This document shows, piece by piece, positions 24,291-34,201 of a stretch of DNA of 38,311 nucleotides. A program made the translations under genes and the position numbers. The notes under the pieces are model-generated. The model was not told the DNA's origin, made no database searches, and saw only the letters and a program-made list of their open reading frames with translations. This DNA is from a bacterium (GTDB lineage Bacteria > B130-G9): assembly GCA_021160245.1 (NCBI GenBank), contig JAGHCW010000181.1, positions 1 through 38,311 of the forward strand. Reading direction: 5' to 3'. How positions within the stretch are numbered: position 1 is the stretch's first letter; each line of letters starts with the position of its first letter.

Positions 24291-26480
24291 TCAGATATCG
24301 ACATCGTCCCTAAGAACCTCGCGGGGCTTGCTCCCCTTAAACGGTCCGACATACCCCTGCTGCTCCATCATATCGATGTAACGCGCTGCGCGGCTGTGGC
24401 CGATCTGGAGCTTTCGCTGGAGCAAAGAAATCGAGGCGTATTTGGATCGCACGACTATCTCCACCGCGTTCTTATAGACCGGATCGTCCGCGCCATCTAT
24501 ATCAACAGTCTCCTCACTCTTCACCTCGTCGAATATAGAACTCTCCCGAACTGGGCCGGGCTGCTTCTTGAGATGACCCACGACCCTCTCAACCTCACGC
24601 TCGGAGATGAAGGCCCCATGCAATCTTACAAGCCCAGCTGCCCCGGGCGTTAAAAAGAGCATGTCCCCCGCGCCAAGTAGTTTCTCGGCCCCATTCTGAT
24701 CGAGTATCGTGCGAGAATCTACCTTCTGAGCCACTCTGAAAGCCAGCCGAGATGGAAAGTTCGTCTTGATAAGACCTGTAACAACATCCACAGACGGACG
24801 CTGCGTGGCAAGCACAAGGTGAATACCCGCTGCGCGCGCCTTCGCGGCCAGCTTGATTATCGGGACCTCAATGGCCTGCCTCGCTGTGAGCATCAAGTCC
24901 GCGAGCTCGTCCACGATTATCACAAGATAGGGGATCGTCTTCAGCTCGGGCGGCATATCCGCGTCCGAATATCGCTTGCCAGATTTGGCTCGTTCAGCAA
25001 AGACCCGCTGGTTATATTCGTCAACGTGCCGTACTCCCCGCTCCGCCAGCAGCTGATAGCGATTGTTCATCTCCGAGACCGCCCACTTGAAGGCTAGCTC
25101 AGCGTTTGTCACGTCGCTGATAACCGGCTCTTTGAGGTGTGGTACTCCGTTATATGGCGACAGCTCTAAAACCTTTGGATCGATGAGAATAAGCTCCAGC
25201 TCATCGGGCGTTGTTGAATAAAGCAGACTAGCCAGAATGCAGTTAATGCAGACCGACTTGCCCGAACCCGTCGCCCCCGCAATCAGAAGGTGTGTTATCT
25301 CATTGAGCGAGATAATATATGGCTCGCCGGCAATGTTAGTGCCAAGCGCTATTTTCAGCTTGCTTGGGTTCTCGGCGAATGCTTTTGAGGACAGAACCTC
25401 TTTGAATCCTATGAGCTTGCGGCTCTGATTTGCGACCTCTATCCCGACGACCGCCTTGCCGGCTATCGGTGCTATGCGCGGTATGAACTTCGCCCTCATC
25501 GCCAGGGCAAGATCGTCGGAGAGAGAGATTATCTTGCTGATCTTCACGCCTCTTGCAGGCTGAAACTCGTGTCTGGTTATGATTGGCCCGGGGAGAATGC
25601 TAACCACTTTTCCTTCGATATTATGATCACCCAGCTTCTGGACTATGAACTCGGCGGCCTTCATAAGTTGGCCTCGTTCCTCGGGCTTGCGCATTGGCTC
25701 TGGTTCGTCTAGTAAGTCCTGCGAAGGCGGCTGATAGTCATCCGCATTGTAGTCACTGCCGTAATCCGCCTTAGGCTTTGAGCGCTTTGCGGAAGACCTC
25801 TTGGGCTTCGTAACCCGCTCACGCGCCCGACTGCTTTTCGCCACTGCCTCGAAAGGAGTGGAGGCCGACTCAAACGACTCCTGTACTCTCATTTTGCCGA
25901 AAACTCTCAATAAAAATCCCAATGCCTGGCCAATGCCGACGCCAGCAACGAGAATCCCTGAAGCCATAAGAAGCGCACCGGCCACAAGAACCGAAAATGC
26001 GCCGAAGTACTCTATGAGCCAATCTGCGAGGCGCCGCGCGAAGAAATAATCACTCCCCATCCAAGCCTGACCCCTTATTAGGACGAACATCGTGCCTAAC
26101 AGAATGGCTGAGGCGAACGAGGCGAGGATCTTGAGTATCAGCAGGTGGACCTTTCTGCGGATAAGCGTGCAAAAAGCGAAAATGAAGAGAACAACAAGGA
26201 GGGGATATGAAGGAACGGCGCCAAACGCGAGAATCAAAACAATGGCAATCCAGCGCCCGGCGATACCAACGGGATTCGCGTCGGAATCTCCGCCATAAAG
26301 ACTAACGAACGAGACGATAGCCACCGCAAGCATCAAGACCGAGAGCGCCTCCTTGAATGCGCGTTCCCTGAAAAGCTGGCCCAGGGTCAACCTCGTCTTG
26401 TCTCTTTGAGCCCTTACCGACGCTCTAGATGTCCCCTTAGGCAGATTTCGCGTCCTGCTTGTTACTTTGCGCCTCGCCAT
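24291..26480 (-). CDS. ftsK: DNA translocase FtsK/SpoIIIE family
   Basis: Hexameric DNA pump that clears the chromosome ends through the closing septum and activates XerCD at dif. The N-terminus is basic, then four membrane segments lie between about residues 45 and 190. A short linker (200-265, Ser/Lys/Pro) replaces the very long one of E. coli FtsK. The motor shows LLIAGATGSGKSVCINCIL (Walker A, 399-417), IIVDELADLM (Walker B, 521-530) and LATQRPSVDVVTGLIK (557-572). The C-terminal winged-helix gamma domain (about 665-720) ends with QIGHSRAARYIDMMEQQGYVG-like sequence that reads KOPS. Length 729 fits the SpoIIIE-like short form. It lies 20 bases after the nitrilase-family gene. Confidence 0.97.
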   Translation of the reverse strand: MARRKVTSRTRNLPKGTSRASVRAQRDKTRLTLGQLFRERAFKEALSVLMLAVAIVSFVSLYGGDSDANPVGIAGRWIAIVLILAFGAVPSYPLLVVLFIFAFCTLIRRKVHLLILKILASFASAILLGTMFVLIRGQAWMGSDYFFARRLADWLIEYFGAFSVLVAGALLMASGILVAGVGIGQALGFLLRVFGKMRVQESFESASTPFEAVAKSSRARERVTKPKRSSAKRSKPKADYGSDYNADDYQPPSQDLLDEPEPMRKPEERGQLMKAAEFIVQKLGDHNIEGKVVSILPGPIITRHEFQPARGVKISKIISLSDDLALAMRAKFIPRIAPIAGKAVVGIEVANQSRKLIGFKEVLSSKAFAENPSKLKIALGTNIAGEPYIISLNEITHLLIAGATGSGKSVCINCILASLLYSTTPDELELILIDPKVLELSPYNGVPHLKEPVISDVTNAELAFKWAVSEMNNRYQLLAERGVRHVDEYNQRVFAERAKSGKRYSDADMPPELKTIPYLVIIVDELADLMLTARQAIEVPIIKLAAKARAAGIHLVLATQRPSVDVVTGLIKTNFPSRLAFRVAQKVDSRTILDQNGAEKLLGAGDMLFLTPGAAGLVRLHGAFISEREVERVVGHLKKQPGPVRESSIFDEVKSEETVDIDGADDPVYKNAVEIVVRSKYASISLLQRKLQIGHSRAARYIDMMEQQGYVGPFKGSKPREVLRDDVDI

Positions 26481-26500
26481 ATCCAGTTCTCTTGCCCCTA

Positions 26501-27301
26501 CTAACCGACTGTCAATTCGCCATAGAGCTCGGCCCGTCTATCTGAAAGGAGGTTGTTCCTGCTCGTAAGCCGCTTGTCACACGCGACTTGGGGGTCAATG
26601 TCCACACACTCAAAGCAACTCTCGCCAACGGGAGCCTCCGCTAACACCCTCCCCAATGGGTCGATGATCATACTCCTGCCGGTAAACGTCAACTCCCGAT
26701 CCCCAACACTCTCGGAGCCGATGCGGTTAGCCGTGATTGCGAATACCCGATTCTCCAAGCACCTCGTTGGCATCGCGACCTGGCAGTAAGGGAGAACCAG
26801 ATTCGCCGGATGACAGAGAATCTGAGCCCCTTTCAACATCAGTATCCGCGCGGTCTCCGGGAAATACCAGTCAAAACAGATCATCATTCCGATCTTAACG
26901 CCGCATACATCGAAGACTTCAGGTTCGCGATTCCCCGGGGAGAAGACATCTTTCTCAAAGCCAAATAGATGCAGCTTGCGATAGATGAATATCTCGCCGT
27001 CGGAGCGAACGAGCACCGATGAATTGTAGAGATGATCCCCATCGCGCTCAGCTATGCCACCCACAATGGCCACGTCACTCGAAGCTGCCATCTCAGACAG
27101 AGCCTGAGTCGTCGCGCCTTTCGGAATTTCCTCCGAGAGCGCGGCCGCCTCATCAATTGATGAGAAGAGATAGCCCGTGTTAAAGAGCTCTGGCAGCACG
27201 ATGATGTCGCATGACGTCCCGGCGAGCCTTCTCCGTACCGTCTTGATGTTGCGCGACAATTCACCACGCTCGGGCGAGAACTGAAAATAACCTATCTTCA
27301 C
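26501..27301 (-). CDS. Carbon-nitrogen hydrolase (nitrilase superfamily amidohydrolase)
   Basis: Cytoplasmic amidase of the CN-hydrolase fold. The catalytic triad is complete: Glu38 in IVLPELFNTGY, Lys109 in YRKLHLFGFEK and Cys142 in GMMICFDWYFPETAR. HPANLV and ENRVFAITANRIG are also typical. Members hydrolyse N-carbamoyl compounds, omega-amides or similar small amides. The sequence does not fix the substrate. At 266 residues it is a normal single-domain member with no fused partner. It is the first gene of the block nitrilase-ftsK-cyclase-smpB, although cotranscription over the larger gaps is uncertain. Confidence 0.93.
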   Translation of the reverse strand: MKIGYFQFSPERGELSRNIKTVRRRLAGTSCDIIVLPELFNTGYLFSSIDEAAALSEEIPKGATTQALSEMAASSDVAIVGGIAERDGDHLYNSSVLVRSDGEIFIYRKLHLFGFEKDVFSPGNREPEVFDVCGVKIGMMICFDWYFPETARILMLKGAQILCHPANLVLPYCQVAMPTRCLENRVFAITANRIGSESVGDRELTFTGRSMIIDPLGRVLAEAPVGESCFECVDIDPQVACDKRLTSRNNLLSDRRAELYGELTVG

Positions 27302-27467
27302 GACGTTACCCTAAGGATTGCAATCAAACTTCGCATGACGTGCGCGATGCCAGATGAGAATCTATAACCAGCGCTTCATTCCAATTGATTATTGCAGAGA
27401 CCCGCTCAAGAACGCAAGTGCAAGTGATCTGCTCCCCAATCGATCGGCAGACGCAGGGCGAAAAAGG

Positions 27468-27499
27468 AAAAGGGGTGGGCTGTTGGACCCATCCCTTTT
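27468..27499 (-). terminator. Intrinsic terminator, probably serving the DUF5666-like gene (possibly bidirectional)
   Basis: AAAAGGGGTGGG (27468-27479) pairs with CCCATCCCTTTT (27488-27499), with one G-U wobble and an 8-base loop. On the minus strand the stem runs into CCCCTTTTCCTTTTT, a good T-tract, 58 bases after the stop of the 27557 gene. The plus-strand side also ends in CCCTTTTG. Confidence 0.8.
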
Positions 27500-27556
27500 G
27501 AACCAAAGGTATGCAAATGGCTTGCTGAAGCTATAGGCCGAGAGGGCTTCTAACCA

Positions 27557-29149
27557 TCACTCAAGATAACTCGAGTAAGCAGAGACCGTGATCGCCTCGA
27601 TCACACCGCCCAGCCCATCACCGGTCATGAGCATCTCACCCTCTACATAGGCATAATCTCCAACCTGAAGGTCTTCAAAGCGCGCCGGTTGATCGTCGTG
27701 AAGTATCTCTGTGCTCCGGGAGACCTGAACAGTTGCCGCCACATCAGCGGGCAAAGAAGGCTCTAAGGGGGCTTTGCTGGATATGAAGAACGTACTGTGA
27801 TCGTAATCCATTCTCTCTATTGTGCCCTCGACGTTCACCGACTGCTGGTCGTCGGGGCGGACATCAATCCACTCGGCCAGAAAATACTCACCATCTTCAG
27901 AACCGTGCCGAACTCCATAAGCATCGATGTGGTCTCCGATTCGTATCTCATCAAACTCCATAGGCATGCCCATTCTAGTAATGGTGGCGTTCTCCGTCAG
28001 GCGCACAAGCGTGTGTCCGGGAGGTCCGTTACCATCAAGAAAAACCTCGTCAATCCCGAGTGCCCGCTCATCGGGCATAAGCGCATCGACAATGCCGGTA
28101 ATGTATTCAGGCTGAGTGAACTCGGTCACCTCGATCCGCTCGGCGGTAACGAGGGGACAACGCATCTCACCAGGTCCGCCAGGCTCCCCAGGCCCCCCAG
28201 GCCCCCAAGCCTCTTCGTCCAACCAGCCCTGCACAAGGACATGGTCGCCCATAGCAATATCCGAAAGCCCTATCTCCAATTCATCCTTCGTGATCAGCGT
28301 ATCAGGCGTAACTTGAACCGTGTAACACCACCACATACCGGGGTCAAATTCGGGCCTATCTCCCCCCGGATGTCCGTCCCAGATGGCAGTCTCGATCTGC
28401 AGTGTCCCTCTATCGGTATCAACGAAGCTCACGAAACCCTCAACCTCGACCGGGGGACCGTGCTGGCTGTTCTTCTCGAACATCGAGGGCGCAGACCACG
28501 CTCCCGGGCCGTCCGAGAACAGCGCCTGAACTTGCCAGTAGTAAGCTCCGTCAGGAAGACCGTTCGCGATATTCGGCTCGATCATCAGAAATGTGATGAA
28601 GAACGGCAATTCCACTGCTACAGTTTCCCCAGCCGGGAACATTATCTGGAAATTATAGCCCGTTGCCTCAGGAACAGTGCTCCAATGGAACGGGATGGCC
28701 GTGCCCCGATAGATAAAAGCATCATCGGGCGGGCTGAAGAGCAACGGCACGCTTGGATCATGCTCAGTAATCGAGAGAATAAAGGGCTCAAAGCGGCTCG
28801 CGTTGGCCTCCTCATCCACCGCAACAACCATGAGCAGATAATCTCCCGGATGCAGCACGCCCGGCAGATCGGGAACACTCCACTCCCCCATCCACAGGCC
28901 CGGCGTATCCGTCTCCGCAAGCGGCATGATCGGCAGCATCTCATACATTATCCAGACCGAGGCGACGTCCTCGTCGGCATCTGCAACTTCCGCCCAGAAC
29001 GTAACTGTGTCGCCGTAAGTAACAAGAAACGGGTCCGCGCCACATGCTGTTACTACCGGTGGCTCGCCGGCGCTTGCCAAGATGCCCAGGCCCATCATGA
29101 AAATTGCAAAAACAAAAACGATTCCGCCCAGTCTTCTGTCCCTCACCAT
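27557..29149 (-). CDS. Secreted multi-domain beta protein with three DUF5666-like repeats
   Basis: 530 residues, no known enzyme motif. The signal peptide is at about 1-27 (FVFAIFMMGLGILASAG). Residues 30-130 look like an Ig-type domain (VTYGDTVTFWAEVADADEDV). Residues 136-225 resemble fibronectin type III (FHWSTVPEATGYNFQIMFP). Three OB-like repeats follow at about 235-342, 350-431 and 439-521. Each has a (V)EG or TGxV strand, a valTxxTxI(T/L) strand and a GDxxxxxG strand, as in DUF5666. The first repeat has an insert GPGGPGEPGGPGE, collagen-like. ATG 29149 is chosen because GGAGGGAG lies just upstream; ATG 29164 precedes that SD. Likely periplasmic or surface. Its role is unknown. Confidence 0.85.
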   Translation of the reverse strand: MVRDRRLGGIVFVFAIFMMGLGILASAGEPPVVTACGADPFLVTYGDTVTFWAEVADADEDVASVWIMYEMLPIMPLAETDTPGLWMGEWSVPDLPGVLHPGDYLLMVVAVDEEANASRFEPFILSITEHDPSVPLLFSPPDDAFIYRGTAIPFHWSTVPEATGYNFQIMFPAGETVAVELPFFITFLMIEPNIANGLPDGAYYWQVQALFSDGPGAWSAPSMFEKNSQHGPPVEVEGFVSFVDTDRGTLQIETAIWDGHPGGDRPEFDPGMWWCYTVQVTPDTLITKDELEIGLSDIAMGDHVLVQGWLDEEAWGPGGPGEPGGPGEMRCPLVTAERIEVTEFTQPEYITGIVDALMPDERALGIDEVFLDGNGPPGHTLVRLTENATITRMGMPMEFDEIRIGDHIDAYGVRHGSEDGEYFLAEWIDVRPDDQQSVNVEGTIERMDYDHSTFFISSKAPLEPSLPADVAATVQVSRSTEILHDDQPARFEDLQVGDYAYVEGEMLMTGDGLGGVIEAITVSAYSSYLE

Positions 29150-29320
29150 CCGCTCTCCCTCCATGCGTTGGTTTGTGTGATTCTGATTCTTCTGAACCGT
29201 AGTAATATTACATTTCTGGGCCGATCTGTCAATGGCATTACCTCTGGAAATGAAATCGAATACGAGGCGCCGGCTCGGTTTCAGGAATAGATGAGAACTT
29301 CTCGCCAGAGTGGATAGACG

Positions 29321-32300
29321 TCAGCTATCCAGAATGCCTCTGATCTTTCTCAGCAGCTCATCCGAGCTGAACGGCTTGCTGATGAACTCGAGCCCCTCGT
29401 CCAGAATCCCCATGTGTGCTATCGCGTTCTCGCTGTAGCCGGACATGAACAGCGCCCGCAGATTCGGGCGCCTCGCGCTCAGTATCTCCGCAAGGTCCCG
29501 GCCCCCCATGTCCGGCATGACAACATCCGTCAACAGGAGGTCTATGCTCTCGCCCCGCTCATCACAGACAACTATCGCCTCGCTAGAACAGGACACGGAC
29601 TCGATGTGGTAGCCCGCCCTAGTAAGAAAACGCTCGACCACCCCCTTCACGGCCACATCGTCCTCGACAACGAGTATCGTCTCTCCACGAGCAGCAAGCG
29701 ATGCAGGCTCCGCTTTCCTTGTTCGGATAGCCGTTTCCTCAATAGCCGGCAAATACACCTTGAAGCAGCTGCCCCTCCCCTCCTCACTATACACAGTGAT
29801 ATGCCCGCCAGACTGTTTGACAATACCAAAGACCGTTGATAGCCCCAGCCCCGTGCCTCGGCCCATCTCCTTCGTCGTGTAGAACGGCTCAAAAACGCGC
29901 GAGCGAGTCTCTTCATTCATGCCCTTACCGGTGTCGGTTACTGTCAGCAGGACGTGTGGCCCGGGTCCCACATATACGTGCGTCTTCCGGTATTCCTCAT
30001 CCAGCATCACACAACTCGTCTCTATCGTCAGCTTTCCGCCATGAGGCATTGCGTCTCTGGCGTTAAGCGTTAGGTTCAAGATAAGCTGCTGAAGCTGTGA
30101 GGCGTCCACCTTAATCGAGGGAAGATCGGGCGAAAGAAGTGTCTCTATCTTAACGTCCGCACGTATTAAGCGCCGAAGCATCGCCTTTATATCCTTGATG
30201 ATGTCGTTGAGATTGATTATCTTTGGCGAAATGATCTGTTTACGGCTGAACGCGAGCAGCTGCCCGGTCAGATCGGCTGCTTTGTTCGCGGCCTTGTGAA
30301 TCTCCTCCAACTCGTCTGGGACGGACTCGCCCTCGGGAACATCCATCTTAATTAGGTCCAGGTTGCCAATGATCGCAGTCAGGATGTTGTTGAAGTCGTG
30401 CGCTATGCCGCCCGCCAGGCGCCCAATCGCCTCCATCTTTTCCGCCTGAAGAAGCCGCTCCTCTAGACTCTTGCGCTCCGTGATGTCCAGTCCGATGGCA
30501 AGCAGCCCCGTCACTTCACCCTGCGCATTCTTCAGAGTGCTGTTGTGCCACTCTATCAGGCGCTCGTGGCCGTCCTTGATGACAATCGGGTTGACACCAC
30601 TGCTGGTTTTGTCAGCGCTTAAAGCCTCGAGGAAAAACTCGCGTGTCCTTGATTGGTCCCGTTCAGGCAGGAACATTGAAAACCAATCCTGGCCTCTCAT
30701 TTCCTCCAGGCAGTAGCCCGAGAGCTCTTCTAAGTAAGGATTGAAACTGAGTATCCGACCCTCGCGATCAAGTGTCAGGACAACTGCCTGCGCCGTATTG
30801 ACCAGAGCTTGGGCAAAGTCACGTTCCTTTCGCAGCAGTTCCTCTGCGGCTCTTCGCTCCGATAAGTCAACATCAATGCAAAACAAGAGAGGTTCTGACC
30901 CTTCAATACAGACTGCCGTATGTATCGAGTAAACAGACACCAGATGGCCCTTCTTATGCAGTAGCATTAGTTCACCAGCTGGCATGAATTGCCCAGAGCT
31001 CTCAATCTGTTTCCCAAGCTCAAGAGATTGCTCGAAGAGCGGCTTCAAGTCTTGGGGGATAATCAGGTCTCCAAGGTTCTTCCCCACCGCCTCTTCGGCA
31101 GTGTAACCATAGATCTCCTCGCTTGCCTTGTTCCAATAGACAACGGTACCGTCTGGCCGATACCCCTGGATAGAGACCTGTGGAACATGTTCCATTAGGT
31201 TGCGGAACCGTTCCTCGCTCTCCCGCAGCGACTCCTCCGCCCGCTTCCGCCCCGTGATGTCCAGGTTGGTTCCGGCCATCTGGATAGGCTCGCCATTCTC
31301 GGCCCAAGACACTACTTTGCCACGGGATGCAATCCACTTGTATTCACCCGACTTGGCCAAGACCCGGTATTCCGCCTCGTAGAGTGCAGTCTCGCCATCA
31401 AGGTGAGCGCGCAGTCTCTCAGCTCGGCCGGTCAGATCATCCGGATGGATCAATTTCTCCCAGGATTGAGCAATCCGCTCGATCTCGTCCTGGGAGTATC
31501 CGAGGCTGCTGGGCCATCTCCTCCCGGGAGCCAGCTCGCCGGTCCGGACGTTCCACTCCCACGTGTTGAGGTCGGCCGCGCTCAGGGCGAGCTGAAGGCG
31601 CTCCTCGCTTGCCTGTAGCGCCTCCTCCGCCCGCTTGCGCTGTTCATCCAGTTCCATGTCGTGAAGCGCGAAACCGATGTCGTTTGCAACCTCGATAAAC
31701 AACGAGCGCTCCTCTTCGTCCGACACCAGATGTGTGGGGATGGAAACGTCCAACAGGCCATACACCTTTCCGCGGTATCCCAGCCGGACCACAAACACGC
31801 CTCCATTGGCGTCCCGAGCTGAGAGAGGGCAGCCTTTGCACTTGCTGGGCACGTCTTCGACAACTACAACGCTGGTCTGTTCTAGCGCACTTCGGCCACA
31901 GTGGGGCAAGTCGCCGCTCTTTAGTAGGTCGAGCATGGCTTGAAAGCTCTCGTCCAGACCGGACTCAGCCGCGCTCAAGAGCGCACCTGACTCATCCAAG
32001 AGAGCGATCCAGGCGTGACGATAGCCCCGATTCGCAGTGAGGTTCTCGCAAGCGACTCTGATCAACCTGTCGCGGTCCTTCTCCTGAGTGATGAGCTGGT
32101 TGACGTTGCGGATTGCCCGCAGCACGAGGTTGAGGTGCTCAATCTTCTCCAGCGCCCATTTCCGCTCCGTAATGTCATGTCCCTGAGCGATAGTGGCTAT
32201 GAGCTTTTCCCCGTCCTCGCCATAGATATTAGCCGAATTCCACAATCCCACTCTTACCTCACCATCCTTCCGAAGGATGGGGATTTCCACGCTCTGCAAG

Positions 32301-33700
32301 AACTCGCCCGCGCTGGCGGCCCCGATTCTCTCAAGACACGCGGAGCGACTCTGGTCCGGGAACAAGATGTCCAGAGACTGTCCCATCATCTCCGCCTCGG
32401 TTCGGCCGCTCATCCTCTCAAAGGCCTCGTTGAAGATAGTTACTCGCCTATTGGGGTCGCAGACGACGATCGGCGCGTTGGCGTATCTGATTAGATTGCT
32501 CAGATATTCAGTCGTCTCTTTAAGTTCCCTGGTGCGCCTCGCCACTTCTCGCTCCAGATGACGCGACCATCGATGGAACATCATAAAAAGCAAGAGGCCG
32601 CCTACCAGGAGCGCAATTACTACAAAGCCCAATGTGAACATCTCCGACCGTCGAACTTTGTGCATGATCTGCTCCACCTCTTCGACCGGGGCACACACGG
32701 CAACAGACCAGGTTTCCCCGTTGACGCGGACGGGGGTGAAGGCTACAAGCTTCTCGAGCTCTCTTTTTGCGCCCCGATGCCAACCGGAGATATAACAGCC
32801 GGTTCCTTCCTCGCCGGCCAACATCCGCCGCTGGATATGCTCAATGCTCTCGAGGCGAATCTCCGGGTTCTTATGACCGCGCACCTCGAAGGCGCTTTTG
32901 CCGATGAAGTCCTTCTCTTGGTGACCCAGGAAGATACCTTCGTGGTTCAAGAGCCAGGCGTAGCCCGTCTTACCAGAAAGGATTGGGGAAATGACGCTTT
33001 GAATTGTGCCGAAGTCGAATGACCCCACAAGAACGCCCTCAAAACTCCCGCGCTCCCCATCACTCCCATCCATACCTGTAAGGATAATGCCGGTCCTATC
33101 TCCTACTTTGACCGTTTCGGTCTTGGACCCAGCGTAAACCGGAACCGCGGCCCTCGTTCGATGCTCGCCAAGCTCGTTGATGATCATTCCTGAGGCGCAA
33201 GGGCGCCCGGTGGTCTTCACCTTTCGGAAATAATCCTCGGAGCTGTAATCCCGACCAATTAGCTCCCCTCGCCAGCCATCAAACGGGTAGATGAACCGGA
33301 GGATGCCGTGCTTGTCCAACCGTCGTATCGATGTTCTTGGTGGAAAACCCGTGCAGGCCTGCTGCATGTACTTGAGGCATTCAGGAGCCATCTGCTGCAC
33401 CTTTGGCAATACAGACAGCGATGTCAGCTGACCCGTGAGCGCCTTGAAGTAGGCCTCTATCGAAGTAGCCGCCGAACGCGCGAGTATCAGCTGCTGCTGG
33501 TTGAACTGCTCGGTAGCTAGCTTATTTGTCTCGAGCTGGGTCCGCCGGCCAAGAAGCAGCGTTACTGCGACTGCTGCAATCGTTAGGACGATGATCAAAA
33601 GCTGTAACCAGAGCAGGGGTTGTTTTTGGTCCTGACGCAAGGCTACTATTGCAGTCATCTTTCTTGGTTCCACAGGAGGCTCCCACATAAGACCGTTCAT
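29321..33700 (-). CDS. Hybrid sensor histidine kinase: periplasmic sensor, four PAS, GAF, HisKA, HATPase, receiver
   Basis: A 1459-residue membrane kinase. TM1 is near 29-50, a dCache-like periplasmic sensor at about 60-350 and TM2 near 355-375. PAS1 is at about 397-512, GAF at 530-685, PAS2 at 697-818, PAS3 at 826-948 and PAS4 at 958-1076; each PAS ends in a D(I/L)(T/S)ERK-like motif. HisKA has His1101 in AGGIAHDFNNILTAIIGNLD. HATPase shows NLTLNARDAM, DTGKGM and GTGLGLSTV. The C-terminal receiver has Asp1392 in LLTDVVMPDMGG and Lys1442. The GAF carries CKGCPL with Cys at 621 and 624. ATG 33700 has only a weak SD; ATG 33688 and 33658 are possible. The downstream partner is not in the window. 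Confidence 0.95.
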   Translation of the reverse strand: MNGLMWEPPVEPRKMTAIVALRQDQKQPLLWLQLLIIVLTIAAVAVTLLLGRRTQLETNKLATEQFNQQQLILARSAATSIEAYFKALTGQLTSLSVLPKVQQMAPECLKYMQQACTGFPPRTSIRRLDKHGILRFIYPFDGWRGELIGRDYSSEDYFRKVKTTGRPCASGMIINELGEHRTRAAVPVYAGSKTETVKVGDRTGIILTGMDGSDGERGSFEGVLVGSFDFGTIQSVISPILSGKTGYAWLLNHEGIFLGHQEKDFIGKSAFEVRGHKNPEIRLESIEHIQRRMLAGEEGTGCYISGWHRGAKRELEKLVAFTPVRVNGETWSVAVCAPVEEVEQIMHKVRRSEMFTLGFVVIALLVGGLLLFMMFHRWSRHLEREVARRTRELKETTEYLSNLIRYANAPIVVCDPNRRVTIFNEAFERMSGRTEAEMMGQSLDILFPDQSRSACLERIGAASAGEFLQSVEIPILRKDGEVRVGLWNSANIYGEDGEKLIATIAQGHDITERKWALEKIEHLNLVLRAIRNVNQLITQEKDRDRLIRVACENLTANRGYRHAWIALLDESGALLSAAESGLDESFQAMLDLLKSGDLPHCGRSALEQTSVVVVEDVPSKCKGCPLSARDANGGVFVVRLGYRGKVYGLLDVSIPTHLVSDEEERSLFIEVANDIGFALHDMELDEQRKRAEEALQASEERLQLALSAADLNTWEWNVRTGELAPGRRWPSSLGYSQDEIERIAQSWEKLIHPDDLTGRAERLRAHLDGETALYEAEYRVLAKSGEYKWIASRGKVVSWAENGEPIQMAGTNLDITGRKRAEESLRESEERFRNLMEHVPQVSIQGYRPDGTVVYWNKASEEIYGYTAEEAVGKNLGDLIIPQDLKPLFEQSLELGKQIESSGQFMPAGELMLLHKKGHLVSVYSIHTAVCIEGSEPLLFCIDVDLSERRAAEELLRKERDFAQALVNTAQAVVLTLDREGRILSFNPYLEELSGYCLEEMRGQDWFSMFLPERDQSRTREFFLEALSADKTSSGVNPIVIKDGHERLIEWHNSTLKNAQGEVTGLLAIGLDITERKSLEERLLQAEKMEAIGRLAGGIAHDFNNILTAIIGNLDLIKMDVPEGESVPDELEEIHKAANKAADLTGQLLAFSRKQIISPKIINLNDIIKDIKAMLRRLIRADVKIETLLSPDLPSIKVDASQLQQLILNLTLNARDAMPHGGKLTIETSCVMLDEEYRKTHVYVGPGPHVLLTVTDTGKGMNEETRSRVFEPFYTTKEMGRGTGLGLSTVFGIVKQSGGHITVYSEEGRGSCFKVYLPAIEETAIRTRKAEPASLAARGETILVVEDDVAVKGVVERFLTRAGYHIESVSCSSEAIVVCDERGESIDLLLTDVVMPDMGGRDLAEILSARRPNLRALFMSGYSENAIAHMGILDEGLEFISKPFSSDELLRKIRGILDS

Positions 33701-34201
33701 CGGACTCTAGCTTCATACAGAGGATTTCCCTACATTCTAACTGTAAGCCCATTGGGATTGCCTGTCAAATGCTTACCAGAGGAGTTTCCGCAAGATGGAA
33801 ACGGGAAAAGGGGGGAAATGGACAGAGGCAGAAAAGGAACACGGAATGCCCGCTGCAGGAGCATGGGCCCGTTCCCAATGAACCCTACACGATTGTCGCT
33901 GAGATCGAATCCGTATAACACTTCCAGGTTGGCTTAGAACAAGGCTATCCAGCCCGTGCTTCACCGATCTGAGCCTCGGCATTGCGAAAACTCCCGCTTG
34001 CCCCCCGTCAGGGCACACAGTCGGAAGCCTTGATGAAACGCAACGGGAGGTTGGTGGGGGGGGGAGGACAATAACGTTAACACGCTAGCTCTGAAACCGA
34101 GCCGCCGCTCCCATGCTCTGTGAACAGGCTGGAGAACTTGTCCTGCGCTCAGATTCCGACCTTGTGAGACCTCTCAAGTCTCCCCGCGCATGACGCTCTC
34201 G
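33701..34201. other. Non-coding spacer between hybrid kinase and propeller gene
   Basis: About 500 bases without a convincing gene. It has a purine-rich stretch near 33803-33820, a run of nine G at 34056-34064 and a weak stem GAGAC/GTCTC (34166-34170 with 34178-34182) just after the propeller gene's stop. I see no clear terminator or promoter. Confidence 0.5.

Noticed and set aside
28160-28215. GC-rich, nearly repetitive stretch (CCAGG/CCCC words)
   Set aside because: It encodes the Gly-Pro-Gly insert of the DUF5666-like protein; not a separate repeat or CRISPR.
27797-29290. A 497-codon open frame on the plus strand
   Set aside because: It lies fully opposite the DUF5666-like gene, which has a signal peptide, an SD site and recognisable repeats. 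The plus frame gives an Arg/His-rich sequence with no domain pattern; a shadow of GC-biased codons.
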